Assembly (NCBI RefSeq): GCF_020921035.1
Contig: NC_063151.1
Span: 25,426,934-25,490,933 of the forward strand
Length of the DNA: 64,000 bases
Reading direction: 5' to 3'
Source of the DNA: Rhodamnia argentea
Taxonomy: Eukaryota > Streptophyta > Magnoliopsida > Myrtales > Myrtaceae
The position numbers and the translations under genes were made by a program. The notes under the pieces were generated by a model. The model made no database searches. It was not told the origin of the DNA and saw nothing but the letters and a program-made list of their open reading frames with translations. This document shows, one piece after another, positions 12,833 to 24,627 of the stretch (the stretch's first letter is position 1; each line of letters begins with the position of its first letter).

Positions 12833-13443
12833 CAGAATTGAGGGGTGTCCCCTGTGGAAGAGACACAGTTCACATACTTCACCAATGGAAAAGAAATTCA
12901 ACAAGAAAGAAAAGGAGGAGAGATCGGAAACTGGTGCATTTTGACTAAGTATTCAATGAACGCCTTGATTTCATTCACCTTGATCATCTTGAGACGTTGG
13001 CTCTGACCCATTTTAGCTTATCCCAAGTTCTATACTTTTGAGATCCACTTGGATGAGCAGTCCCCCTCGGTGCGTACCAAAGTTCCTGTCAGTTCATCCA
13101 GTATGTTACAAGGGTTTCGCAGCAGAGCTTGTCTTATTCACTTGGGGTTACCAACATATTCTACTAAGGGACAAATAACATGAGGATTCTGTTCTGGTTT
13201 CCTACGCTGTAATGGATCGTCTCACGTGGTCATCAATACCATTTCTTTAATCCAAAAGATACATCTTTGTACATGAAAACTGTCAATACCACCTTGACAA
13301 GCTTTATTAACAAGCCACTCATCAACGAGGGGAGAGCCGAAAATACAAGGCTGAAGCCAAACCTAAGAGCGATTTCTCAGTCTACCAAACAGACAAGGTC
13401 ACTACTAGAACGTACTCCAGACACTCCTAGAAACAGAGCACGC
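12833..13443. other. intergenic stretch between EPF-like gene and sHSP gene
   Basis: No gene is recognised. It should hold the EPF-like promoter on one side and the 3' UTR of the minus-strand sHSP gene (about 13250-13443) on the other. Confidence 0.4.
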
Positions 13444-14442
13444 TCAGTGGATTTCCACTTCCTTGACATCCTTCTTGGGCCTCTCGGTCCTTGGAATGAT
13501 GATGGTGAGCACACCATCCTTCAACTCGGCCTTGATCTCATCCGCTTTGGCATCCTCGGGCAGGACTAGGCTCGTGTTGTAATACCCATACGTCTCCGCA
13601 GACCAGTACTCGTCGTCCGACCCTTCCTCTTCCTCTCCCTTGTGCTCGCCCTTGATCGTCAAGACCCCGTCGTGGACGGTGATCTTCACGTCGTCCCTGG
13701 TCAGGCCCGGGACCTCGTACCGAAGCTTGTAGTGGTCGTCCTTCTCTTTGACTCGGCCCATGAGTTGCCATGGCGAGATGTTCATGTTCTCGAACAGCCT
13801 GTTTATGTTCTCCGTCGCTTGCATCAGCGCATTCCCCAGCCCTGAAGGAAAGAACTCTGAAAAAATGCCAGAAAAATGGTTAGTTAACCAAGTTGTTCAC
13901 GTTAGTATCAGAAGCATTGCTAGTCTTAACGAGTTTGATTTAACAAGCTTGATCCTGATTTGTTCCTTGTAGGCCTCTGCTCTGACAAGGGGAGTGAAAC
14001 CTTCCCTCCTAATCTTGGACCGATCCGAACATGGATGAACCAAACAAGAATTGGTTACTCTCATTAACATCTTCCCACATGAAAACAACAGGTGCATCTT
14101 GGAAACAATACAGGAAACCGAGGATCTATATCGGACATAACCATTTTTACCATAAAGAGCAGGGACGTCAGCATCATCGTTCCTCCTCCAGAGGCTCCTC
14201 CTGCGATTCCTCCTGGGGAAGAGCCTGAACTTCCTGCCATCGCGTTTCTCGCTGACTGCGACCTCCTTGTCACCGGAAGCCTTCTCGGTCGCTGTTGCCA
14301 GGAACCTCTTGTTCATCACCATCGCCTCCTCACCGGCATTCCACCTCTGTCCAGTCTGGCTTGCCCTGCATAAAGAAGGAGCAGAGGAAGCCGAACCCAA
14401 CCTCTGCTGCAAGTTCTTGAGGGCCAAACGAGCCAGCGCCAT
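13444..14442 (-). CDS. HSP26.5: mitochondrial 26.5-kDa-type small heat-shock protein, two exons, 234 aa
   Basis: Exon 1 is 14442-14151 and exon 2 is 13856-13444, joined in phase at GT/AG. The N-terminus MALARLALKNLQQRLG, with the following Arg/Ser-rich stretch, is a mitochondrial presequence and closely resembles the start of the plant HSP26.5 group. The conserved linker EFFPSGLGNALMQATENINR spans the junction. The alpha-crystallin domain follows: LMGRVKEKDDHYKLRYEVPG and LTRDDVKITVHDGVLTIKGE, an acidic loop, then YYNTSLVLPEDA, DEIKAELKDGVLTIIIPR and a VEIH end. It is an ATP-independent holdase chaperone acting in mitochondria. Heat-shock elements would be expected upstream, but I could not define a perfect trimer of nGAAn units by eye. 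The frame is intact and a single intron is retained. Confidence 0.93.
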
Positions 14443-15518
14443 GGCTTTTGATTGTCGCGGGATTGTTTGTTTCAGGTAAAAGAGTGAGTCGTTCGTGTGT
14501 TGAGGTGGAGGAGGAGGAGGAGGAGGAGGTTAAGAGTTATAGAGAGGAGCTTGAAGAGCTTCTGTGTCTTCGAGACTGTTTTACGAAGTCTCGATCAGCT
14601 TCTCGACGCATCAAGAAAAGGTGGTTCCACCTTATGACAGAGGCTCGAAGATTGTTCTTGGCCTTTCTCAAACACGCTTCCCTTTTTTTTTTTTTTTTCA
14701 ATCTTTTCGAATTTTTCCATTTTCTAGAGTGAGAAGAGAACGGCGTTCCATACGGCGATGCATAGGATGCCACGTCACTTTTTCTCCTCTTCCCCCTTTT
14801 TGTCTTTGATTGGTGATTATAAACTTTATAATCACTTAAGACAGTCTTAAGTAATTTGAATTTTGTAATAAGACCTCCAAAAGAAATAATCTATAAAAAA
14901 ATTAATCTAACAATATCCAGCGCACAGTAAGTTAGATTTTTTTAGTGAAAAAATAAAAAAAAATAATTAAACTATTTTTTTCAAATGTTAAATTAAAAAA
15001 AAAAGCAATAATGAAAAATTAATTCTAGAGCGAGAGCAAGAGTTTTTAGAAGTGATACATGAGTGAAGATCGAAGAACAGTGAAAAATGATGTGAAAACG
15101 GCCAGTGTTCAATGTTTTTGGCTCACATACAATTCGAGTGCATCGTCAGTATGCATGCGACAACGTTTCGTGGTAAGGTGGTAGACCTTGGAGAGGTTCC
15201 AATGGAAGCGGAAAAAAATCAGCAGCATAGCGAGAAAGGGTGCATTCTGCATGACTTGTCATAGCAAGCAGCACAGGCAGCTAAATCTCTATGAATTGAT
15301 CTTCGATAACATTGAAAGCTACGTTCACCCACCATCTTACGATGTTTTACTTCGCGAAAAACTGACAACTTTGCGATGACTAATTCACCCTAAAATTATC
15401 CGCCTTTCGAATCATGAGTGATTCAATTCAATTAACCCGAGTTGACTGCTGCAACATACATAGGGAAAAAGGTCAAAAAACAATGCACTCAATGATCCCA
15501 TCAAAAAGGAGGGCTCCG
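14443..15518. other. sHSP upstream region and gene-free stretch
   Basis: A (GGA)n microsatellite at about 14507-14529 falls in the presumed 5' UTR/promoter of the minus-strand sHSP gene, and a T16-like run lies at 14683-14698. From about 14800 to 15060 the DNA is A/T-rich without identifiable features. Short open frames here have no recognisable motif. The 3' UTR of the DUF4050 gene should occupy the last part, before 15519. Confidence 0.4.
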
Positions 15519-18387
15519 TCAGTCATACATCCCTTCCTGTTCCCAGATGTCCACTAGAAAATCAACCATTTCCTGGGAATAAAGCGTACATAGAAAGTAA
15601 GACCAAAAACATCCAGAAAGATATAAATCAGAGAGGAACTAAAATGCTTCCACGGACGGTGACTTACTGCGAGAGGGACACGTTGATTAAACCGCTTATT
15701 GCTTCCGAGTAAACTTTCGTACGTCGCATTCCAACTGCAAAGCCAGGAGTAAATCATTCATCATTCATTGACACATTATCAAGAAAAAGCCCAAAGCTGG
15801 CTATGCTAAGGTAATGCTAGAAAGACGGGCAAAAGCCAAATGATTTGATGGAAGGCCCAAGAATAAGCGCAATATGAGCTGTTCTCGTATCTTTCGTATC
15901 TTCGTTTCAAGCCAAAGACAGGCATCAGTGCTCTAGCTTTTGGATGAACAGATGCTCATACAAGAATGTGCACCGCTGTCTGATCACTACATTAAGCCAC
16001 TAATTCAGCCTTTGTAGAGAAAGCATTTCAGCCAAGTAGCAAACTCGAGATTTCCAGTCTTTCCAATGATACTCTTTTAAGTTACAACCAATCCCGGAGT
16101 ACCATTAGTGACAGCATCCTAGTTCTAGCTGGAACAATTTCCTTGTATCATCGACAAGCACAAACTTTGTGCTCTTTATTGTTTCTGTACCTACATCGCA
16201 GCTAGAAAATTACTGAAGGAGCTGTAAGTTACACTTTTCTTGCACTTTTAACCCAACCAGACCAGACGCAGTTGCACTTGCATTTATCCAGATTAGCTGG
16301 GCAATCCTTTTCCAGGCAACAAAACACAGTGAAAGCCATGAAGAACTAACCTCAGTCTAGGTTCTAGGACCTGCTTTGGTCTGTTCTCGTCCTTTTTATT
16401 ACCTATCCACTGCTGCCGAGTTTGATTCCAGAGAAGAAGACCTAAAACACAGTAAACATTTCGAGAGTCAGATATGATGAATATGATAGGAGACATGGTA
16501 GGGCAATATCTTCCAAAATGGCAGTGAAGGATGCCAACTCATGCATAGAAACAAGCACCGGTCATTGAGAACTCTCTCCGTCAATGTTGCATGATAACAT
16601 CTGATATACACAGAAAAGTGCAAACCCAAGCTAGGAAGACAGATTCAAGAAGTGGTCATAAACTTACCATGATTAACAAATTCAGGAGTTCCACCAGAAC
16701 TGGTACCCCCGTGTGCATTAAGGGTCTGTGATGTACTGATTGACGACATGCTTCCTTGCGACTGGACTGCGCTGTGGTCCATATCAAAGGTGCTTGAACT
16801 CCAAAAATCGTCTGGCTTGCTTGGTTTTTTCACCCTTTGACCCCGAGTCTCTACTTTTCTAGGTGGAACATCCCCTGACTGAATCACTTTGGGCTTCGAA
16901 AAGCATGCAAGCCAACCTCTGCTCTGTTCCAAATGTTATATCATTCAGACATAGAACACATTCGAAAGCACAAAATAACAAAACCACCAAGAAAGACAGT
17001 AGATTGAGGTGCTACAGCCCATTGCATATAAACCTATGACTGCTCCACATTAGATATGCATGCCTGAAACTTCATTAAACCCCACAAAGTTGATACCACT
17101 TTTACTGAGTGTGCCAAAGAAAACATCATTTTCGATTCATTGGGGGAAAAAATTATGTCCACTCCATTACTTTGCCCTAGCATCAAAAGTGAAATACAGA
17201 AAAGGGTGGGCCCAATTTAAACAACTCTTAGCCAAGCTCTTTGCGTGGGTTTGAGCATTGCATCCCCACTTACCGATTCCTCTGCTCAGAACCTAGCCGG
17301 AAAACCTCTACTTTTTGACAATTCAATTCAGAACTTCAGCATTGCATTGACAGAGCCCACCTTGGAATTGGCAGACAGAATAGACCTTAACAAGTACACA
17401 CATCCGAAAGTGAAAGAAGAATCATCAGATCCCTCAAATAGACGGAGGTTAGACCATGAGCCTAGTCCTCCACAGGACAAGTCTGTGGAATGGGAAAAAA
17501 AGTTGATATACAAAAACAAGCTTCACCAATCATGCTTTTTATGCCATATGTAGAAGTGTTCTTAACAGACAAGAGAAGACACGAGAGATGACAAAAGAAA
17601 AGGAAAATTAAAGTCACTCGTCCGCCCAGTTGCAGGCCTGCAGCCCAAGGTTTCCACAGAGAGTGTTAATAACATGTCCATTTAAGGCATCAAACAGAAA
17701 ACATAGGTTATATTAATAAACAAGAAGCTGATATGACATACATCAAACCATGCATCGTCCTTATCTATCGCAATTTTCAAACAAAAATGTAAATTAATTA
17801 AATCACATCATGAAAAACGAGAATACTTAGATTGGCCTGGCCATTTCATGTCAAGCTACAACAGCCTGTCGCCCTTTTCATTGAATTAGTTGACCCATAA
17901 TAGATCTTTGGTTCATGAGAAGATGGGGCACTGTAAATAGCAAATTTCAACCAAAAGCCGAAACTAATAATCACGGCTCTTCATATAGGTAACAATGATC
18001 CTATGCTATACAAAATCGGAAAAATGAGCAATCTGGATTTCCAAAACCAGGGGGCTCAAAATTTAGCATCAAGCAGGTACTTTATACTTTATAGACCGGG
18101 TTAACTTTGGTCCAATTTCCAAAAACCAGGGGGCTCAATCATAACCCTTCGTTTTAAACCCAAAAAAGGACAGGTCGGGTTAACTTTGGTCCAATTGAGC
18201 GAAGGCAATATACGGATAAGCCTCCATTATTCCCACAGCTGAATCATTCCAAGTTTCGACAAACTTTCGAATTTATTTATAAATACGGACCCAATCAACA
18301 ATTACAGACCAGCTCCTGAACAGACCAAAGCTCATCGTCAAAAAGAAAAGAAATTTAAAAGGATGGAAATCAGACAACTTACCCCAT
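15519..18387 (-). CDS. DUF4050-family protein, five coding exons, 155 aa
   Basis: Coding exons on the minus strand are 18387-18383 (only ATG plus two bases), 16918-16668, 16441-16351, 15734-15668 and 15572-15519. All phases agree at GT/AG sites. The protein starts MGGWLACFSKPKVIQSG and has a basic Arg/Lys-Pro segment, then DDFWSSSTFDMDHSA and a Ser/Gln-rich stretch. The conserved block follows: HGLLLWNQTRQQWIGNK, SWNATYESLLGSNKRF, and the C-terminal EMVDFLVDIWEQEGMYD. This matches the plant DUF4050 family as I recall it; its biochemical role is unknown. The 5-bp coding exon is deduced from a good donor (GTAAGTT) right after ATGGG and from the correct phase. It could be replaced by another small upstream exon, so the very N-terminus is the least certain part. 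Confidence 0.85.
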
Positions 18388-18639
18388 ATGCAATACAATG
18401 CAGGAAGAACGCCGACAAGCGACGAACAATCCAACCGGCCAGGCGTTTGTTGAAGAAAATCAAATCCGAAGAAACCCGATTCGAAGAAAGAGAGATCAAA
18501 ATCAAAGGACCCTGAAGAACGAGTTCATAAATCCGTCGGTCAAAATTACAAAAAAACAAAAAACCAAAAGGAACGGCTTAGGAATCTACAACCGGAAAAG
18601 AACAACAATTCTGACCTGCGGAAAAGAATCATGGGCTCA

Positions 18640-18823
18640 ATTATATTTCTCTCTCTCTCTCTCTCCCTGAACTGTTCATCACCTAACGCAGCAGCCCGGC
18701 TATGGAGGGTGGGGCCTGGCTCGAGCCTCCCGGTAGCCTCGTCTTCTTCCCCGGTGCTATGATTGAAGGAGACGAGGAAAAAGGAAAGAGAACAGGGGAG
18801 CGCTTCGATTGGATTATATAGAG
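18640..18823 (-). promoter_or_regulatory. promoter and 5' UTR of the DUF4050 gene
   Basis: On the minus strand a TATA-like box (CTCTATATAAT) lies at 18813-18823, and a GA-rich run, typical of plant 5' UTRs, lies at about 18648-18666. Transcription would start near 18780-18790, with the 5-bp coding exon about 400 bases downstream. This is a positional inference. Confidence 0.45.
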
Positions 18824-19289
18824 CGGAAAACTGAGTCCCCGACGGCTTTTACCTTGTTTTTTTATTTATTTTTTAATAGTGTAAGTCGGAGTTGTTAATA
18901 ATTATTGAACCTTTCTTTTCTTTTTCTTTTTCTTTTTTTTTTTCTCAGCTGACCCACGGCCACGGGTGATAATTGTGCACATGATAATCCTTTTCCCAGA
19001 TAAATTAATAGGGCCGTCTTTCTATAAAAAAACAAATCATAGTCAAAATCGGCCGAAAGGATATAACAGGAGGGTCCATGATTAGGTCCGAAGTCGGTGA
19101 GTCACAAAAAAAAAAAAAAAGACATATGGTTTCGTAATTTATGGTCCATTAAAAGGGTCAATACAAGCCCAAAGAGGGCGTTACAATTAGTTACATACTG
19201 CGCGGTACGTAATAATCTTTGGATTCGGATTTTTTTTTATAGCTCATTAGTATTATGATAGTAAATTGACGTTTTTACGATGTTCTTGC

Positions 19290-19755
19290 GGGTAGAAAAT
19301 TTCAAATAAAGGCCCCGAGTGTTGTCATTTTTTTCAAATAAAAATTTGAAATGGATCTTATTTCAAACAAGAGCTCGAAGTACTCTCATTATTTCAAAAA
19401 AACTTGATCAAGGGTATTTTCGTCATTTATTTTTTTTCTTTTTTCTTCTTTTCTTTTACCCTTTCTTCTTGCTCGGTGGCCAACCGGGTGAGGGCACCCT
19501 TCACCTCTCGGGCCTCGCCCATGCTAAATTTGGGCAAGGCCAACAAGGGCAGCCTCACCAATGGCCGACGAGAATGAAGGAAAAATGAAAGAAAAAAAAA
19601 AAAAAATAAAATATAAATGATGAAAATGTCATTGGTTGTGTATTTTTTTTTAGATAATGAGAGCAATTTGGGCTCATATTTGAAATGAAATCTATTTTAA
19701 ATCTTTAATTTTATAAATAAAGACATTTCGAATTCTTATTTATAATTTTCCTATT
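19290..19755. mobile_element. TIR/foldback element with GC-rich core (family C)
   Basis: The left arm (tttcaaataaaggccccgag, about 19300) and the reverse complement of the right arm around 19655-19750 share a degenerate motif, tttcaaataagagc-ccgaagtgctctcat. Between them lie pyrimidine/purine tracts and a GC-rich core (about 19475-19570, ggcaaggccaacaagggcag). There is no coding capacity. The exact ends are uncertain. Confidence 0.5.
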
Positions 19756-20089
19756 ATTATCGTATTGCCCGAAGATCTTAGAATTTGTTGCCATTCTCTT
19801 TTCTGGAGAATGGAGGGTTAAGGGATGTCAGCGACATGTCCTAATCACATGATCTTCCTTTTTCTGGGACCAAATTGTGATCGCATGATGGAGCAAAACA
19901 CTTCTTTCGTGTCCGGAATTGTTGCCTCTCCTTTTTCGACAGCTCCGTGAACTAACATGGAAGGACGAATCTACCGTTCTTCACCGGATTTTCCCTTTCC
20001 GTACCGATAGATTCAACATAGAATCGATAGGCAGCGAAAAATTTATTGGTAAATAAAAACTTGACATTTATTAATACCACATCTTTTTC

Positions 20090-21950
20090 TACAGTTTAAA
20101 AATTTTTAAGCCTTTTTTTTTTTTATATGTTTATTTGTTTTTCTTACTAGCGTTGTGAATTAATTGTCTCCCGTAAGATTTTTTCGATTTTCATTTTAGT
20201 GACTTGCCAACTTTATAATCGGATTATCAACTCTTATTTAGATTGCTTATCAATATTTATTTTATTATTTTATATTATTTATTGTCGTAATTACCGACTT
20301 CTATTCGTCTCTCGTGCAAATGTCTTAATGTTATCAACTTTTATATAATCTTGCCAACCTTAATCTATGTGACCTATTGATTTTTCTTGCATTATACATG
20401 CTTATCAATGCTTATTGGTTTTTTATATTTTTTATATTTTTTATATTTTTTATTGATTTATTAACTTTTATTGCATCGCTTACCGATCATTTTGTTAAAC
20501 TTACTAATTTTTATTTTAGAAATTAGTGATTACTATCTTTTATCTATGGAAGTAATCCACAAGATGTTACCAATTCCTCTTAATGGGGGTGCTCCTCACA
20601 TTTACTTGATTATTACTAAAGTACCAATCTCCTTTATCATTCACAGAACATCTTAAGTCTACCAGCTACTAGATGAAATTACCAACATTTTACCAACTAT
20701 GAAATTACCAACAAAAGTTAACAACTGGTTTTGACTTATAAAACTCTCATTTGAGTACCGACATTTATTATTTCAATATTTTACCAATTTTCTATTGAGT
20801 TAGCACTTTTATTTGTCTTACTTGTCAACTTTTTAAATTTACCAACTCTTTCTTAAAGATTACCAACCTCTATTAGAGTGATTGTTAACTTTTCTCTAAT
20901 TAAGTTACCAACTAATTTTGCATTACCAGGTTATGTTTGTTTGGTTTTTTTTTCCTAACTTTTTTTTTTTTTGTAACCGAGGTTTCCCACATGTAGTGGG
21001 CTATTCCTCGGGGTGATGGGAGAAATATGAGTGTCAATGCTCTTGGTTAAGTCCCCCAAGACGTGGCCGGGGAGATTCAAACCTAGGACCTCATTAGTTT
21101 AACTATCCAAGGCCCAAGGATCTCACCAACTCACCCAATGCCTCATTGGTGTAACTTCTTTTATCTCTGTAAAAAAAAAAAACTTCTCTTATCTTTGCCA
21201 ATTTTTATTTACCTTTCTCATAACATCTTTAATTTACATACTATTATATGAATTTACCTTCTCTTTTTGCACGATTCACCAACATGTCATTGATTAAATT
21301 ATTAACTAGTTTGGTCACTAACTCTCAATTGATACACTTACTGATAATTATTTGAGTTGTACAGTTTACTGTCTTTTTATAGAATTATCTTACCATTTTT
21401 ATTTGTCTTAATTACCAACATTTTTTACAATTAAATTACCGGCTAATTTTGTGTTTAGTAACTCTCATTTGAGTTGTTTACTACTATTTATCTAAACTAT
21501 CTAAATTTAACAACTTCTCAATTGTAATTGATAAAAACAAAAGCTTCTCTTCTTATTTACCGAGTTTTATATAACTTTCGTATACACACATTAGAATGTA
21601 CCATTAATTTATAAATTTACTGCTTTGTTTGGTGACTTACCAATTTTATTCCCAATCAAGTAATCCAATGTGAAAGTTAGTAAACTTAAAAAAGACAAAT
21701 AAACGTTGGTAGGCAACTCAAACAATAATCTGCAACTCAAAACTAGTATCGGAGAAAGGTTGATTGAAAACCAGAAAGTAGATTTACGGCCTAATTAAGA
21801 ACGATGAATAAAAGTTGGCTAAAGAAAAAGGTGGTAATCAAAAGAAAAATAAAAGTTGTGAGTAGTTCAAAGGAAAGTTGGTAACACAACACTAATTGGT
21901 GATTTATTCACGGAAAAGTTAGTAGCTTACCCTAATTAAGATTAGTATAA
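20090..21950. repeat. degenerate short-unit array with inverted right flank (foldback-like)
   Basis: From about 20190 to 21640 the sequence repeats variants of ttaccaacttttatttgag every 25-45 bases (for example at about 20330, 20690, 20840, 20870 and 21415). From about 21665 to 21930 the same word appears in reverse complement (aaagttggtaacac, aaataaacgttggtagg, ataaaagttggc). The block is therefore a long, imperfect inverted structure built of subrepeats. A SINE interrupts it at 20960-21152. It encodes nothing that I can recognise. Confidence 0.6.
20960..21152 (-). mobile_element. tRNA-derived SINE, reverse orientation
   Basis: Read on the minus strand, the unit has an internal promoter-like pair near its start: an A-box-like GGGTGAGTTGGTGAG and a B-box-like GGTTTGAATCTCC. 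A conserved body follows (gcccactacatgtgggaaac) and then an A-tail, seen as the T-run at about 20960-20972 on the plus strand. Similar plant sequences are SINEs transcribed by RNA polymerase III. The right flank has a short repeat of aacttct/cttttatct on both sides of an A-run (21135-21200), so the exact 5' end and target duplication are unclear. Confidence 0.6.
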
Positions 21951-22099
21951 ATTTAAAACCGTACTCCGTGAACTGATCTGCAGAATTTCTCAAACTCTGT
22001 GAAAGATTTTGATTTTTCCAATTACCCCTCCACCTTCACAAGCATGAAAGGTTTCCTATTCTTTCTTACGTACATCAAAATTCACAAAGTGACGAGGGA

Positions 22100-22576
22100 T
22101 CAACACCAGCACTCAACCCTAGAAGCGACTCCATTACTCTGCATCCCGACCATCCCTTGCTCTTCAATCTTGCAGCTCCTCCGAAGCATCTTCGACTCCT
22201 CTGTGCTCGATCTTACCGAGCAATCTTCCTTCACATCGTCGGCAAATTTCACCCTCTTCTTCTTTCTCTCCACTTTCTTCCCGTCTTCACACAAACAGAC
22301 CCGTGTCAAGGTATGAAACTGTAATCCGCGCGGTTCTCTCCAGACAGAAACTCTTCGGAGTCGTGCACTCTTTGACATCGTAGAAAGGGTCTGCACAAAA
22401 TAATTTCTTTTTCCCGAAGAGAGAATTGAATAGTAAAGAACAAGAACCTGAAGGTAGCAAGCAAGAGCGAGGCGCTTTCACTCGATGACGCTGCGAAATG
22501 TCGTGCGCAGGAGGAGGAGGACAACGCTCGAAACCACCATGGCAGCGGCCAAAACCAGATTACCCGAATAATTCAT
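22100..22576 (-). CDS. possible small membrane-anchored basic protein, about 110 aa
   Basis: One model joins 22576-22482 and 22337-22100 in phase. The first exon reads MNYSGNLVLAAAMVVSSVVL followed by LLLRTTFRSVI, a short hydrophobic N-terminus. The second contains a strongly basic motif, ERKKKRVKFADDVKE. The combination of an N-terminal hydrophobic segment with KKKRV(K/R)FA(D/E)(D/N)V is one I associate with small uncharacterised plant proteins. The acceptor is not the only possibility (another lies about 22 bases downstream), and without splicing the first frame stops after 32 codons. Function unknown. Confidence 0.42.
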
Positions 22577-24480
22577 GGCAAGAAGTCGGTGGTGAATTAG
22601 GACTGAGGATGTGTTTTGTACTTCGAAGTCGGTGTGTGTTTGATGCTCAGGAAATCAGAAGGGCATGCAGAAGAAAGACTCAGAGACGGGCAAACTTATA
22701 AAGCTACTAATTCTGCTGTTGTTGCTGGCTTTAAAGGGGGCACAGATCGAAATCCAAATACTATTGACGAGGAAGGGCGGTGAAGAATTTGGATGGAGCG
22801 TGCGAGGGGATGCTAGAAGGAAGGTGTGCGGGTGTCTGGACTTTTCCATCCTAGGTTTTCCCATATCGGTTTTTGGCTTTGTCGGATTCTTAGAAAAGAC
22901 TTGAAGGCGAGCAGTCTCCTGTTCGGTCTCCGTTCTTTTGTGGAGAAGTTCAGAGACCTCGAAGGAGGAGTTACCTTTGGTGGGTCGTTCGTTTTGTTCC
23001 TTGGGTTGGCGTGGCTTGGGTCTCTGGTACATCGAGAATGGAGTGTGCGCTGAACGGTCAAAACCTGCTGGGCACATTTTTTGGTGGGGCATAGCGTCGA
23101 AATTGGAGATTTTTTATCATCATGCGTGTATTATGGGGAGTCTTGCCGTCATCCTTTGACTTTGTCCCAGGTTCTGAAGGATATGCTTTCGGTGATGAAA
23201 CAAAGGATCGGCAACGGCAATCCCGCTTGTGAATTTGCTTGATTTTGCCTACATTTATGGTCACTTTCTTGTCGTTGACCAAAACAAGGCCATGTTGAGA
23301 TGGACGGCCAAAATGAACAAAAGTGGCATTGGCAACATCTTTGTTGCCAACAGGAGAAGAGATATTAACATGTAAACAGAGTACCGGAGTATTTTCTAAC
23401 TTGATCAAAACCGAAAGAGATATGTGCAATGGAAGTCCTTAAAACTTATCACGAAAGTGCAATTATATCATAAAATTTACAAAAAATATAATTAATTATT
23501 AAAACTTGTCAAATTGATGGAATCGAATCCTTCAACTAATTCCGTCCAACTTAACTAACAGAAAATGGTGATATGGATTTTTTTTTTTTATAGATTTTCT
23601 CTCTTCGACATGACAATGACGTGATTAGAACACAAAAATTAAGGCAAAAACTTTTAAGCCAAGTTGGATGAAATTAGCGAAATGATTCGATTGCATTTTG
23701 GTAGTAAATTTTAAAATTTCCAGCGAACATATCACAAATAAAAAAATAGGAGGTGGTCTACAAAGTAGAAAGCTTTCCAACTGGTCCCTTCCATGCTTGG
23801 GCATTAGATCACATTCAAAATTCCACTAATTTTGCAGGAAATGACTTCGATTCACGCTAATTTTTATGTGCAATTTGTGATTGTTCTTACTCTCTGGTCG
23901 CTATATCTCACTAGCCTTTACAATGTTGTCAGCCATCCCCCACGTGAGAGAGGTATAAAGTGCCACGTCGCCTTAACATGGAACTTCGATTTACCCCAGG
24001 TACTAGGTACATGTTCCCCTTCACATCAAACCTCTAATCGTTTTTAAGATACTTCATCAGCTGCTCCACCCTGAAATGTTGCATGCAGGAATGGACGCCC
24101 ACCAGGAAATGACAATCGAGTAGAGTTTGGAAGAAAAACAAAAAAAAAACGAACAACCAACGAAGCGGACAGAACAGAAGCGCCGAATCAGACTAGTCCA
24201 GCAGAATTACAAAGTTGCTCCAGAGTCACCTTGAGGTCGGGCAAACCTTATATCAGCACAAATCTTTTAGTCCATCAATCTGGTCACGGGCAATTCTTTG
24301 TATTTCACTGGCTTCACGAAAAACCTAGAAATTAAACTAATGTCTAAATGTGAAGAATATCAACGGCAGTAGGAAAGATACCATGTATTACAAAAGGCAA
24401 ACCTCGACCAGTTAACATCCTATTGCCATAAAAACTCTGCAAATCTCGATATGAATAAACTGATCACAAAAAGAAATATC
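22577..24480. other. intergenic stretch with one foldback repeat
   Basis: Overlapping open frames at 22655-23430 on both strands have no recognisable domain. At 23436-23730 lies a foldback element (family D, described separately). From about 24050 the DNA approaches the 3' UTR of the PLD alpha gene. Confidence 0.4.
23436..23730. mobile_element. foldback element (family D)
   Basis: The left arm contains aatcgaatccttcaactaat and tccgtccaactt. The right arm contains the reverse complement (aagttggatgaaattagcga, aatgattcgatt). A second member is at about 41370-41820. There is no coding capacity. Confidence 0.6.
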
Positions 24481-24627
24481 ATCTTCACCCAAAAGGACGG
24501 GGAAAACACTTTATTATACTGCTACAACAACCAACGATACCAAAGAGGACAGGCAGGCAAACTACTGTAGGTATCGCACAACCAACTAGATCACCAAAGT
24601 TTTGGGGAAACGAGGTAGACGTTTGAA

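Noticed and set aside
14031-14479. plus-strand open frames of 65-94 codons
   Set aside because: They are antisense to exon 1 of the HSP26.5-type gene, which has clear family motifs on the minus strand.
14560-14760. possible heat-shock elements upstream of the sHSP gene
   Set aside because: GAA and TTC words occur but I could not find three correctly spaced alternating units by eye.
17245-17553. 102-residue plus-strand open frame in the DUF4050 intron
   Set aside because: It lies in the intron opposite a gene with clear exons; no motif, and the composition resembles neutral intron sequence.
22655-23092. 145-residue minus-strand open frame
   Set aside because: No recognisable motif or consistent composition; overlapping frames of similar length exist on the opposite strand, so it may be chance.
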